Positions 5,667 to 14,323 of a stretch of DNA of 42,376 nucleotides are shown one piece after another. A program made the translations under genes and the position numbers. A model generated the notes under the pieces. That model ran no database searches. It had not been told where the DNA came from and was given only the letters and a program-made list of their open reading frames with translations. Source of the DNA: a virus; IMG/VR virus record IMGVR_UViG_3300036832_001683, positions 1 to 42,376 of that record; one strand, 5' to 3'. The first letter of the stretch is position 1; each line of letters opens with the position of its first letter.

Positions 5667-6492
5667 AAGTCACCTCCTTAACGCTGCAAAGAGTGCTGAA
5701 CATCGCCTCTATCTGGGCAATAGCTTCTTTGACCGAGTGCAGGTGCATGTGCGGAACGATCAGATCATATTGATCGGAAGGAACCAGCGCGTTGATGCTG
5801 GCGGGTGTTCCGTAAGATCCGTTCGAAGTAAACCCGAAGGTGTTAACAACCTCCTTGGAACACTGCTCAACGAAACTAAAGAATATCCTGCGGAAACTTG
5901 ATGGATGGGTCAGATGAAACGCCATCAGGTCAAGGTGCACGGGTTCCTCGGCTCGTTTAAGGTTAACGAGCCAGGTTCCCTGATGTTGGGAGCCGCGCGT
6001 GCAGCAGTAAGCCATGTCCAGTTCTACGCGAACTCCGGAAGCTTCCAGTTTATCGATCAGGGCGAGGAGAGTAGCGCCACGCCAGCGGATAGTTTCGGGA
6101 GTAACTCCGGAACTGACCGACATGTTCATAAGCAAGCGGGCAACACGTGCGCGTTCGGGAACCGGTTCAAAGCGCATCATGTTTTCGGGTTGACCGGTAA
6201 CGTAAGCGCCGACATCAACAAAATCGCCGGTGACATCCCACCCTATCTGTTGAGTCTCGACATCCATCTGAGTCTCGACATCGGACAGGATATGACCGAC
6301 CAGTTCTCTCCCCTCCGGCCAGCCTTCCAGCGCAAGGGTTCTAGCTTCATCGAATGACTCGGAGCCGCACCACCTGTTGTAGAACGGATCAGAATCGCGG
6401 CTGGAGCGATGCTTAGCCTCGTAAGGCGCCGGTTTATCGGACAGAGCGCGAGCGAGATACTCTTCGTAAGAGAAACGTTCAAAGACGGTCAT
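5656..6492 (-). CDS. DUF7192-like partner of the AAA+ ATPase
   Basis: 278 residues. Recognisable blocks are 'FYNRWCGSESFDEARTLALEGWPEG' near residue 37, the region VTGDFVDVGAYVTGQPENMMRF, and RGATLLALIDKLEASGVRVELD. This layout matches the DUF7192 family found in phages beside MoxR/CobS-type ATPases; I rely on memory of the pattern. In cellular MoxR or CobS systems the second gene encodes a VWA-type partner (CobT-like), and a similar effector role is inferred here. Three His residues cluster at VPHMHLH near the C-terminus. The start overlaps the ATPase stop by four bases (ATGA), the usual mark of a co-translated complex. Confidence 0.6.
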   Translation of the reverse strand: MTVFERFSYEEYLARALSDKPAPYEAKHRSSRDSDPFYNRWCGSESFDEARTLALEGWPEGRELVGHILSDVETQMDVETQQIGWDVTGDFVDVGAYVTGQPENMMRFEPVPERARVARLLMNMSVSSGVTPETIRWRGATLLALIDKLEASGVRVELDMAYCCTRGSQHQGTWLVNLKRAEEPVHLDLMAFHLTHPSSFRRIFFSFVEQCSKEVVNTFGFTSNGSYGTPASINALVPSDQYDLIVPHMHLHSVKEAIAQIEAMFSTLCSVKEVTYAE

Positions 6493-7694
6493 ACAACCTC
6501 CAACCCGGCGATAACCTTGGCTTTCTCGGTTTCCTTCAGCCCCTGCCAGATGCAGGCGAATTCCACTTCGTCTCTGGACAGAACCCCGTCGGCGAGCGCC
6601 TTAGCGCCGTCATAACTTGCCCGAGGGCTGATCACGTGCCGGATACCGACTTTAGCGGCCGATTTTCGAACGGCCTGGACGTACTTGCACCAATCGGTGT
6701 TAACGCAGAGGGCAAGTTCCAGGGCATCGTCTTGATCCCATGAGATAAACTTGAATCGGGTAATGGTAGCAGCATCCAGCTGGTTGCGGCCGACATACTC
6801 GCGGTCAGCGCCACGGCCGAAGGTGTTCATGGCCACAATGACGATGAAATCCTTATGACGCCCGACGAGCTTGCCGTCCGGGAACCCGGCGTGGCTGTTA
6901 GCGGTAATCGCGTTGAGCACGGTCGCTACGTTGGCGTTAGCGGCATCAAACTCGTCTAGTAATACCACACCGCCAAACTCGAATGATTCCCGGATCACCG
7001 TAGAGACGTAACGCCCGGAAGCATCCATATAACCGACCAGATCGGACTTGGTCGTCTGGGCTCCAACCGAGATCGAGCGGAACTCCAGCCCCAGGGCTAA
7101 AGCGGCTTGGCGAGCGCCTTCGGTTTTGCCGGTACCGGCAGGTCCGACCAGAGCGCAATGCATGCGCATACGCAACCATGCTAAGAGCGATGGAAAGCGG
7201 AAATGCTGAACGCCAAGGTCTTTGCGCTCCTCAGTGTCACGGTTATAGACTTCAACGCGGGTCGGTTGCTGTAAGGAATCCAGATACGCTTTCAGCTCAG
7301 TCTGGAGATTGCCAATGCGCTCATTGAGCATCTGCTCATTAACGCCTGCAGCCAGCTTATTGCGTTTATTGAGGCGATTCTCAATCAGAGCAAACAGGTC
7401 ATCGTCAGATTCGCCGTTTTTAGCCGATGGCAAGCTGGGAGATTCCTGATAGGTCGCCAGATTTCCAAAGGTGTACCCGTTATTGGAGAAAGCTCCTGTG
7501 AAGATGTAATCACGCTGAGCGCTGGCTGTAGCGTTATGTAAATTGGTCTTAGAAACCCCATCGTTACGGGCAAAGGCGATCGCCTTACTAAAGGGACGCA
7601 TCCTGTCCCGATCCCAGTCTTGGCAATCCTTCCAGCCGGTCACGTGTCCGACGCCGTTAGCGTCAAACCATTCAATTGGGTCTTGATTTATCAT
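6489..7694 (-). CDS. MoxR/CobS-like AAA+ ATPase
   Basis: 401 residues. A helical/coiled-coil N-terminus (about 95-145) precedes the AAA+ core. Walker A is GPAGTGKT (184-191), Walker B is VVLLDEFD (243-250), and a sensor-1-like stretch IVIVAMNTFGRGADREYVG follows, with a loop naming R residues (ATITRFKFISWD). The order and loops fit the MoxR/CobS/dynein-related group (AAA_5) that remodels protein partners, often metal-centre or VWA proteins. The partner here is probably the next gene, 6492-5656. The N-terminal 90 residues match no family I know. It is the largest gene of the leftward operon, and its leader is A/C-rich without a Shine-Dalgarno sequence. Confidence 0.85.
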   Translation of the reverse strand: MINQDPIEWFDANGVGHVTGWKDCQDWDRDRMRPFSKAIAFARNDGVSKTNLHNATASAQRDYIFTGAFSNNGYTFGNLATYQESPSLPSAKNGESDDDLFALIENRLNKRNKLAAGVNEQMLNERIGNLQTELKAYLDSLQQPTRVEVYNRDTEERKDLGVQHFRFPSLLAWLRMRMHCALVGPAGTGKTEGARQAALALGLEFRSISVGAQTTKSDLVGYMDASGRYVSTVIRESFEFGGVVLLDEFDAANANVATVLNAITANSHAGFPDGKLVGRHKDFIVIVAMNTFGRGADREYVGRNQLDAATITRFKFISWDQDDALELALCVNTDWCKYVQAVRKSAAKVGIRHVISPRASYDGAKALADGVLSRDEVEFACIWQGLKETEKAKVIAGLEVV

Positions 7695-7726
7695 TTTCTT
7701 TTTGGTTTTGGAGTTCAGAAGAGTTC

Positions 7727-7876
7727 TTAAAGGTATTTTTCGATCAGCGCGTCTAAATGCGCGTTGATCACTTCGAGCTGGCTGGAACGGCAGATCGCCA
7801 CCCCGTCGGCCAGCAGGTAAAACGAGCGGTTGACCGCATCGATCGTTACTTCAATTCTTGGATATGCTTTGTTCAT
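7727..7876 (-). CDS. Small hypothetical protein, 49 residues
   Basis: ATG at 7876 chosen over an upstream in-frame start because AAGGAAA lies eight bases before it. Product MNKAYPRIEVTIDAVNRSFY... LEVINAHLDALIEKYL: two or three short strands followed by a C-terminal helix, a compact beta-alpha protein. No family is recognised. It is probably the first gene of the leftward operon, since the next gene begins 33 bases after its stop. Confidence 0.6.
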   Translation of the reverse strand: MNKAYPRIEVTIDAVNRSFYLLADGVAICRSSQLEVINAHLDALIEKYL

Positions 7877-7974
7877 GTTCGGTTTCCTTGATTCTTTGGG
7901 TAATTGTAACTTGTCATCTTTACCCCATCCTGTCAAGTTGTATTTATCGGCGCAGTTAACAAATACTTTAGCCG

Positions 7975-8027
7975 TTTATTTTTTTCCCTTGTATCTTTCC
8001 TCTTTCCCTTATCCTTTACCCTCTTAA
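7975..8027 (+). promoter_or_regulatory. Pyrimidine-rich leader before the terminase genes
   Basis: Nearly all T or C for about 45 bases just before the first morphogenesis gene, with no Shine-Dalgarno sequence before ATG 8028. The divergent region 7877-8027 must hold start signals for both the leftward operon and the late genes, but no convincing promoter pair could be fixed. The strand asymmetry is striking. Confidence 0.4.
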
Positions 8028-8762
8028 ATGCCCGCTAATGCCCCAGCCTTATCCCCTAAACTCATCAAGGATATCTCTGACTTCCTTTTCGAAGGCTTCA
8101 ATAATGATGACGTATCTTTCTACTTCGGTTTGCCCCCAGAACTTGTGCAGGCCATCAGGCTGGGAACCGCTTTTAAAGATGTGCGCCGCCAGGTCATTAA
8201 TCGCAAGCATTACCTGATCAGAAAAGTGTTAACCGGCAAGAAGCTAGCTCCGGGTATCGTCTGGTTCCTTGAACGCCGTTATCCACACGAGTTTAGTAAA
8301 CCAGAGACTCAGTTAGGGCTTGTTAATGGACCAAGTGTTAACAACACCTTAGTGGTTAGCGCTGAACTCGCCGAACGGCTCGTACAGCGCTCTAAACCGT
8401 TAGATGATCAACTTAACAAGTTATTAAAGGAGCGCGATCAGCGCTCCGTGCTAACTGATGTTAGTCATGTTAGCAAGGCTGATGTTAACGATGCGTTAAC
8501 AGAGGAAACTTCGCCAGAGGGTGACCATCAGACGTTGGAGCCCGAAGGCCATGCACCACTGGTACCCCCGCCGGTGACTGTCGGCCACTCGAGCCCCTCC
8601 TCTGATAAAAATCTCAAAATTTCAGATTCCAGCCCCTCCTCTGGTGAAAATCCTGAAATTTCGAATTCCAGAGGAAAGCGGAAATCGATTCTTGATCAGC
8701 CGAAATATCAGGAACTGCAGAACAGACGCAAAAGAGGAAGCTCGAAGAAACTAAATGCTTAA
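8028..8762 (+). CDS. Terminase small subunit (probable)
   Basis: 244 residues, two genes before the large terminase. The N-terminal 45 residues look like a helix-turn-helix (KLIKDISDFLFEGFNNDDVSFYFGLPPELVQAI), the DNA-recognition part of small terminase subunits. The middle has the family-like 'FLERRYPHEFSKPE' stretch and a helical oligomerisation part (LAERLVQRSKPLDDQLNKLLKERDQ). The C-terminal half is a disordered Ser/Pro-rich region ending in basic residues (RRKRGSSKK), perhaps contacting DNA or TerL. Its job would be to bind the packaging site and load TerL. Identification comes from layout and position; sequence families here diverge fast. Confidence 0.7.
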   Translation: MPANAPALSPKLIKDISDFLFEGFNNDDVSFYFGLPPELVQAIRLGTAFKDVRRQVINRKHYLIRKVLTGKKLAPGIVWFLERRYPHEFSKPETQLGLVNGPSVNNTLVVSAELAERLVQRSKPLDDQLNKLLKERDQRSVLTDVSHVSKADVNDALTEETSPEGDHQTLEPEGHAPLVPPPVTVGHSSPSSDKNLKISDSSPSSGENPEISNSRGKRKSILDQPKYQELQNRRKRGSSKKLNA

Positions 8763-8810
8763 ATGCTTTAAGGGAGGGACAGGGGGTACACCCGAAATGT
8801 TCAATCTTTT

Positions 8811-8999
8811 ATGAAAAATCTTTCACCGCAAATTGCCGAAAAGCTTTCGCCGGAAGTCTCTGGCTATATTGAATCTGCCCTGCTTTTGATTGAGCAGACT
8901 CTTGCTGAGCCTGATCCCATCGAGTTTAAGCGCAAGTCCAAAGCGTTAAAGGCTTTACTTAGGAAAGCTTACCGGACTCATCATGCGCAAAGAGCTTGA
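8811..8999 (+). CDS. Small helical protein between terminase genes
   Basis: 62 residues, all helical: LSPQIAEKLSPEVSGYIESALLLIEQTLAEPD then KRKSKALKALLRKAYR. No family is recognised. Its end overlaps the start of the large terminase by 17 bases, so it is likely translated with it. It may be a packaging accessory protein or chaperone, inferred from position only. Confidence 0.55.
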   Translation: MKNLSPQIAEKLSPEVSGYIESALLLIEQTLAEPDPIEFKRKSKALKALLRKAYRTHHAQRA

Positions 9000-10413
9000 G
9001 GATGTCTTAGCCTTTGCCGAGATCGGTCTGGGTGTCCCTCTTTACCCTTGGCAGCATAAGATCGCTCTGGCGGTCGATAAAGGCGCTACCCGGGAACGTA
9101 TCAAGATCGCTCTTAGCGCTCCTAACGGCGCTGGCAAATCTGAGCGTGTTATCGGCACTTGCGTCCTACGCTGGCTTAACCGCTTCCCACGAGGCCGGGT
9201 CATCCTCACTTCCGCTGACGCTAAACAGATTGATTCGCAGATAATTCCTGCCCTTAAGAGTCATCAGGCGAAGTTTCCAAGCTGGGAGTTCTTGGGCCGC
9301 TCGATCCGCACCCATGATAACGGCTTTTTCCTCAGCTTCACTACAGACGAATCCTCGCGCGCAGAAGGGCATCATACCAATCGCAATTCTCCGCTCCTCA
9401 TCATCATCGATGAAGCTAAATCCGTTGATGCAGATATATTCCAGGCTTTTGATCGCTGCTCCTTTAATGTTCAGCTGCTGGTCAGCTCTCCCGGCCTGAA
9501 ACAAGGCCGCTTCTATGATGCATTTACTACTCACCGGGATCAGTTCTTTGTTGTTGAATCCGTTGGTCTAAACGATTGCCCGCACATTAGCAAGGAACGG
9601 ATTCGCGACGTTATCGAGACTTATGGCGAAACTGCTCCTTTCGTGAGATCGACTATCTATGGCGAGTTCATGGCCGAAGATGAATCCCAGCCTATGGCCG
9701 TTTCTTATGAGAAACTCATGGAGGTAATCAATTCTCCCCCTCCGGCTCGCCTGGCTAAACATGAGTATTGCGCTTTTTGCGATTTTGCTGCCGGTGGTGA
9801 TGAGAACGTCTTAGCTATCCGTTGCGGTAATTCGCTCCTGGAACTTATCGGCTTCCGTGATCGTGACACTATGGCTGCGGTCGGTCGTTTCATTATAGAG
9901 TTCCGTAAACATGCGCTTAGACCTGCCCAGATCTGGGGTGATGCCGGTGGCCTTGGCCATGTCATGTGCGACGCTTTGCGCGATTCAGGCTGGCCTATTA
10001 ACCGCTTCGAGTTCGGCGCTAAACCTAGACAGGATAACCTTTTTAAAAATCGCGCTACCGAGATCTGGATGCATCTCTCCAAACTTATTGATCGACGCGA
10101 GATTATCCTCTTTCATGATAATGCCCTCATCGCTCAACTAACTTCTCGCAAAACCTTTTACGATATGCGCGGTCGGCTCCGGCTGGAATCTAAAGATGAT
10201 CTGCGCTCGCGCGGAATCAAATCTCCCGATCGCGCTGACGCTGTTGCCGGTGCTTTCGCCCATGGTAACCTGGTCTTTGCCGAGTTCTCTAAACGCGAAT
10301 CCCCATGGGCCCAACTGGACGCTTATTGGGAAGGTTTTGATCGTGAATCCGACCTGGTCGGTGACGCTAAAGCCGAAAAAATCCAGAAACAGATGGGATG
10401 TTGGACTGGATAG
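8983..10413 (+). CDS. terL: Terminase large subunit, packaging ATPase-nuclease
   Basis: 476 residues. ATPase half: Walker A APNGAGKS (46-53), Walker B LLIIIDEAK (138-146), and coupling motif LLVSSPG (165-171). Nuclease half (RNase H-like): Asp267 in FCDFAAGGDE, Asp320 in IWGDAGG, and Asp416/Asp419 in SPDRADA, which would hold two metals. It pumps DNA through the portal into the prohead and cuts concatemers. The core is complete and of usual length. The start ATG 8983 lies inside the end of the small upstream gene. It is the most reliable phylogenetic marker in the window. Confidence 0.95.
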   Translation: MRKELEDVLAFAEIGLGVPLYPWQHKIALAVDKGATRERIKIALSAPNGAGKSERVIGTCVLRWLNRFPRGRVILTSADAKQIDSQIIPALKSHQAKFPSWEFLGRSIRTHDNGFFLSFTTDESSRAEGHHTNRNSPLLIIIDEAKSVDADIFQAFDRCSFNVQLLVSSPGLKQGRFYDAFTTHRDQFFVVESVGLNDCPHISKERIRDVIETYGETAPFVRSTIYGEFMAEDESQPMAVSYEKLMEVINSPPPARLAKHEYCAFCDFAAGGDENVLAIRCGNSLLELIGFRDRDTMAAVGRFIIEFRKHALRPAQIWGDAGGLGHVMCDALRDSGWPINRFEFGAKPRQDNLFKNRATEIWMHLSKLIDRREIILFHDNALIAQLTSRKTFYDMRGRLRLESKDDLRSRGIKSPDRADAVAGAFAHGNLVFAEFSKRESPWAQLDAYWEGFDRESDLVGDAKAEKIQKQMGCWTG

Positions 10414-10439
10414 AGTTCTCTTCAGGGGTGGGAATTGCT

Positions 10440-10468
10440 ACAAGGGGAGGGGATTTTTCACCCCTTGT
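10440..10468 (+). other. Stem-loop in the 206-base gap after terL
   Basis: ACAAGGGG (10440-10447) pairs with CCCCTTGT (10461-10468), with a 13-base loop. A competing pairing, GGGGTG (10425-10430) with CACCCC (10459-10464), is also possible, so this may be a switchable or regulatory structure. No T-run follows. The gap 10414-10619 otherwise holds no gene I can support. Confidence 0.4.
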
Positions 10469-10619
10469 CAAGCTTATTCGCTCATATGATTGCTTTTCTG
10501 TTCGAAGGCTTGAAATCAGTCGATATCGATTTTCTATTCGCGCTTTTCCAGAACATTCTTTCCCTCCGGCAATAGATTTTTCTTGAGCTTGTTGCACCCA
10601 AATGCTTTAGCGCTCTTTC

Positions 10620-10994
10620 ATGCCAACCCCATATGACAAGTCATCAAGCCACGAGCGTAAGGAGAATGATCGTAAGCAGGAGCATGAGCGCAAGGAAATC
10701 CATAGAGAAGGCGATGTTCCCGAAAAAGAAAGATTCCCTAAAGAAGGTGAGGCCCCTTCTCAATTGGCTGCAATCGCTCCTGGAGCCTCGATTCCTACCT
10801 CAACAACCCTGGCCGCTTTCATTCCCTTGATTTTTACCAATAAATCTGCCGCTCTGGTTGATGGCAATCTGCGGGTTACCGCTATCGATGCTCAATCCTT
10901 TATTCTCGATTGGGGTACCGCTCAGCAGCCTACCGCCGCTTATCTCTATGTCCAATCGCGGCCGGTAGCGCCAAACACTATTGCTGTGCAATAG
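10620..10994 (+). CDS. Hypothetical virion-region protein with charged N-terminus
   Basis: 124 residues between terminase and portal. The first 45 residues are almost entirely charged and disordered (SSSHERKENDRKQEHERKEIHREG). The rest looks like a small beta domain (AAFIPLIFTNKSAALVDGNLRV ... ILDWGTA ... AYLYVQSRPV). Some phages place a head-decoration or portal-associated protein here, but no family is recognised. It ends 13 bases before the preferred portal start. Confidence 0.5.
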   Translation: MPTPYDKSSSHERKENDRKQEHERKEIHREGDVPEKERFPKEGEAPSQLAAIAPGASIPTSTTLAAFIPLIFTNKSAALVDGNLRVTAIDAQSFILDWGTAQQPTAAYLYVQSRPVAPNTIAVQ

Positions 10995-11007
10995 GCGGTG
11001 CAATAGG

Positions 11008-13038
11008 ATGCCTGATTCCGAGATTTCTGATCTTTATCAGCTCATCGTTGACGATATCAAGGATCGGCTCGACTGGGAAGGTCGCGTTCTGCTCTGGCAT
11101 AAGATGCGGACCGAAGGCGTTAAACGACCTCGTAAACCCTGGAGCGGCGCTGCCGATATGCATGTCCCTTTGGGCGATACCATTATCGGTAAGCTCAAAG
11201 CCTATTATATGCAGTGGGTCTTTGGCCCTGAACTTCTTGCCTCTTTCTATTCGGTCGAGGATCAAGGCGATTCTTATACCGATTCGGTCGCTCAATGGTT
11301 CGATTTCCAGCTGCGCGAGAAATCCAATTTTACCGAGATGATGATGTGCGCTCTGGATAGCACTCTCCAGAACGGTATTGGTATCCTCAAAACTTATTGG
11401 GATTCTCGCCGTGAACGGCTCGCTTTTAGCTCCATCCATCCCTATTTCCTGGTTGTTCCACCATGGACCGCAGAAATTCAACGTGCTGATCGCATCTGTC
11501 ATGTCATGCACATGTCCGAAGACGATTACCGGCGTTCCGGCGAGGAGTGCGGGTACAACATGGATGATGATTTTATCGAATCCATTAAAGGCGAAGGCAA
11601 GCCTAATCAGCAGAATTTCCGGGAACAGGTCGCCGTTAGCGAAGGTCTCAGCTATAGCCGGATCAAACAGCTGATCACTCTCTGGGAAGTTTATGTTAAA
11701 GGCGATGATAACGTTATTCAGGTTCATACCTTTTCTCCTCTTAACCCAGAGGATGCTGCTCGCGATACCTTTAAGATCCCCTACGATCATCGGAGCTTTC
11801 CGTTTTCCGTTCTCCCTTACGAATTGACGGACCCATCTTATTATTCCAGTCGCGGTGTCATGGAACTCGTTCAGATGTACGAGGCGTCAGCTTCCAAGAT
11901 GTGGAACGAGAAACTCGATTTTATGAGCATCGCTAATCGGCCCGTCTTGAGTTCCCAGGGCGGTAGCGTTAACGCCCAAAATATCAGATGGGAACCAGGC
12001 GCAGTCTATGACGCAGCTCTACAGCTTGTTCAACAACCACCGCCACCGGTTAATTTCGATGAGGAAATCCAGTCGAATCGCTCTTTTGCTGAGCAACGGG
12101 TCGCTCTGCCCGATTTCGGTATCGGTCAGGATAATACCAACCAGAAATCGCGTACCGCTACCGAAGTCAACTCCATCACCACGGTCATGCAGCAGTCAAA
12201 CGATCTGCGGGCCAGAGTAACCAAAAACGCTGTTAACGCCGTTTTCGATCAGGCTTGGAGCATTCTTAAACAGTATAAACGCGATGATCTGGATTATTTC
12301 TGGCGTAAACGCCGTATCCAGCTTCCTGACGCCGCTTTGGATAACAAGTATATCCTGCGGCCGAACGGGTCGGTCGACGGCTATTCCAAGGATAAAGAAG
12401 TCCAGAAACTCATGCAGTTGCGGCAACTTTCCCAGAATTCGCCCTGGTTGCTGACCCCTGAAATTGATCGAAAAATCGTTGAACTCATGGATTCCGGCTG
12501 GATACCTCAGGTTTATCAGGAACCGCCCGTGGTTACCGCTAACGAGCAGTTTAAACAAGCTGTTGAAAACGGCACCATGATGGAAGGGTTCCTGCCTCAA
12601 GTATCGCCGGACGACGATCATCTTACCCATCTGCAAACCGCTGACGGTTATATCGGCTGGCTCAGTCAGCGCGGACAGCCGCTTTCACCCGATCTGTTGA
12701 CCATCTTTATGCAACACATGCAACAGCACGTTTTGGTCGCTCGTCAGGACGCAGCCTACATGAAAGCCCATGGACCTGATATCGAGCAGTTCGCTTCCAA
12801 GATCGCCACCACCATGAAACAGATCCAATCCCAGCAGCAGGCCGGGCAGATGGCTCAGGCCGGGATGGCTAACCTGCGCGGGAACGGTGCTCCTCCAACC
12901 ATGCCGGGAGGGTCGGCTCCTGCCGGGGTCGCTGGCCGGATGCCGCCACCGGTGAGCCCCCCTCAACCGCCGCAGCCAGGACAGGTTCCTTCTACCCCAG
13001 CTCCAAACCCGACCAACGGCCAGGCTCCAGTTCCATGA
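11008..13038 (+). CDS. Portal protein
   Basis: 676 residues from ATG 11008. A TTG start 27 bases upstream would add a Cys/Arg-rich tail unlike portals and is disfavoured. The N-terminal part 'RVLLWHKMRTEGVKRPRKPW... ADMHVPLGDTIIGKLK' is typical of podovirus-type portals that open with a helical clip-and-wing region. The middle has the AASKMWNEKLDFMSIANRPVL and FDEEIQSNRSFAEQRVALPDFGIG stretches. The C-terminus is long, helical, then Pro/Gly/Met-rich (about 600-676), probably facing the capsid interior or scaffold. Twelve copies would form the packaging and ejection channel at one vertex. Its stop overlaps the next start (ATGA, 13035-13038). Confidence 0.85.
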   Translation: MPDSEISDLYQLIVDDIKDRLDWEGRVLLWHKMRTEGVKRPRKPWSGAADMHVPLGDTIIGKLKAYYMQWVFGPELLASFYSVEDQGDSYTDSVAQWFDFQLREKSNFTEMMMCALDSTLQNGIGILKTYWDSRRERLAFSSIHPYFLVVPPWTAEIQRADRICHVMHMSEDDYRRSGEECGYNMDDDFIESIKGEGKPNQQNFREQVAVSEGLSYSRIKQLITLWEVYVKGDDNVIQVHTFSPLNPEDAARDTFKIPYDHRSFPFSVLPYELTDPSYYSSRGVMELVQMYEASASKMWNEKLDFMSIANRPVLSSQGGSVNAQNIRWEPGAVYDAALQLVQQPPPPVNFDEEIQSNRSFAEQRVALPDFGIGQDNTNQKSRTATEVNSITTVMQQSNDLRARVTKNAVNAVFDQAWSILKQYKRDDLDYFWRKRRIQLPDAALDNKYILRPNGSVDGYSKDKEVQKLMQLRQLSQNSPWLLTPEIDRKIVELMDSGWIPQVYQEPPVVTANEQFKQAVENGTMMEGFLPQVSPDDDHLTHLQTADGYIGWLSQRGQPLSPDLLTIFMQHMQQHVLVARQDAAYMKAHGPDIEQFASKIATTMKQIQSQQQAGQMAQAGMANLRGNGAPPTMPGGSAPAGVAGRMPPPVSPPQPPQPGQVPSTPAPNPTNGQAPVP

Positions 13039-13409
13039 AAATATTTTTCAGAAATCTAATCTGGAAGCTGATCAGTGTCCCATTTTACCGCTCCGTTAAC
13101 TGGACGCTCGATGACAGAAACTCTTTAGACGCTTTTTTAAAAACCGGTACCGGAGCAAAATTTTTAGAACTCTTGAGGCAAATAGTTGCTACGACAACGT
13201 TCCAAGCCGTTTACCAGAAAGGTGAGCGCGAATGCGGTCGGGCGACTGGGTTTCAAGATTTGTTAACGGCAATTCATCGTCTTAGACGTTTTCCTTTCGA
13301 GGAGAGCTTGCCTTACCAGGACGAGAATATTGAGCCGTTACCCTCGCAACGAACCTTCTTTGATGGCTCGAGGTTCAATGTAGGCGGCGGGAATAGCGCC
13401 ATCAGATAA
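13035..13409 (+). CDS. Hypothetical protein after the portal
   Basis: 124 residues. The N-terminus is hydrophobic and basic (MKIFFRNLIWKLISVPFY). The middle has 'W-x-x-DDRNSLDAFLKTGTGAKFLELLRQI', a pattern (D...FL.T..G..LL..L) recurring in small proteins between portal and scaffold genes of many podoviruses. The C-terminal third contains ERECGRATGFQDLLTAIHRLRRFPF. Function unknown, possibly portal or head assembly. The four-base overlap with the portal gene implies coupled translation. Confidence 0.6.
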   Translation: MKIFFRNLIWKLISVPFYRSVNWTLDDRNSLDAFLKTGTGAKFLELLRQIVATTTFQAVYQKGERECGRATGFQDLLTAIHRLRRFPFEESLPYQDENIEPLPSQRTFFDGSRFNVGGGNSAIR

Positions 13410-13413
13410 AGTC

Positions 13414-14283
13414 ATGAGCGAAGAAGTAGCATCAGTAGCGCAAGGCGCCGAAAGCTCTAGCGAACAGTCGAGCGGACAATCGTTTGATAGCTCGCAAAGT
13501 ACCCAAGCAGCGCCAGCGCAGTCAAGACCCGTTCCAGGTCAAGGCCAGGATCAACCGCAAAAGAAAGAATCCAGGTACGAACAGACCAAACGCCAGAAAG
13601 CCGCGTTTAAAGCGCGGCAAGCTGAGTTTGAAAAGGAACGCCAGGATTTTAACCGGCAACGGCAGGAGTTTGAGGCTTCCAAGGCGCCCGCTAAGCCGAC
13701 TTATACGCTGGCCGAACTCAAGCAGTATCGCAAAGAGTGGGCTGGCGAGGCTGAAATGGGTGTTCCTGGCCGCGAAGAACTGGTGGAAAAGGCTGATCAG
13801 CGCATCATGCAGATGGAGGCCGAAGAGAAGCAGAAGGTGATGCAGTACGAGATGCCGAGGTTCGGCACTCCGCAACATCGCCAGATATGGGAAGCCTCGG
13901 AACAACAGTTGCGATCCGAAGATCCTGATTTCATGAGGTCAGGTTCCAGGCTCGATACCAAGATCCGAGAAATCCTTAGCGGACCTAACGCCCAATTATA
14001 CAAAAACCATGCCTACGGCATCTATGCAGCGTACGACACTGCGCAAAAGGAGATTCTGAAGGAAGATAATTTACAGCTTCAGAACAAAATCAAGGAGTTA
14101 ACAACAGAGCTGGAGCGTGTTTCGGGCTTTAGTTCGATTAGCGGCGGTGCTCCCGGTCAGGTAACCCTGAACGGTAAAATGTCAGGCGACTCTAAAGAGT
14201 TCTCGAAACTCTCTAGTGCCGAAATGAAAAAGCGCATTCTCGCTCACCAGAACAAGCCCGACACCTCCATGCCCTGGATGTGA
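13414..14283 (+). CDS. Scaffold or internal assembly protein
   Basis: 289 residues. A Ser/Gln-rich disordered N-terminus (about 1-55) is followed by a long highly charged coiled coil (about 50-95; RQKAAFKARQAEFEKERQDF, then NRQRQEFEAS) and a second helical region near residues 205-245. It ends with a basic C-terminal tail (AEMKKRILAHQNKPDTS). Low-complexity coiled coil of this length, directly before the major capsid gene, is the usual form of phage scaffold proteins, which shape the prohead and then leave or are cleaved. It cannot be confirmed by motif, because scaffolds diverge too far. Confidence 0.75.
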   Translation: MSEEVASVAQGAESSSEQSSGQSFDSSQSTQAAPAQSRPVPGQGQDQPQKKESRYEQTKRQKAAFKARQAEFEKERQDFNRQRQEFEASKAPAKPTYTLAELKQYRKEWAGEAEMGVPGREELVEKADQRIMQMEAEEKQKVMQYEMPRFGTPQHRQIWEASEQQLRSEDPDFMRSGSRLDTKIREILSGPNAQLYKNHAYGIYAAYDTAQKEILKEDNLQLQNKIKELTTELERVSGFSSISGGAPGQVTLNGKMSGDSKEFSKLSSAEMKKRILAHQNKPDTSMPWM

Positions 14284-14323
14284 AGTAGAGTAAAACGTAA
14301 AAATTAATTGATCTAATTAAGAT

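Noticed and set aside
7903-7936. Leftward promoter: TTGACA (7931-7936) and TACAAT (7903-7908) on the minus strand
   Set aside because: Both boxes are good, but the spacing is 22 bases, outside the range for a sigma70 promoter.
10398-10586. 62-codon frame overlapping the end of the large terminase
   Set aside because: Its composition is not convincing, it starts inside terL, and it runs over the stem-loop gap. No ribosome-binding site.
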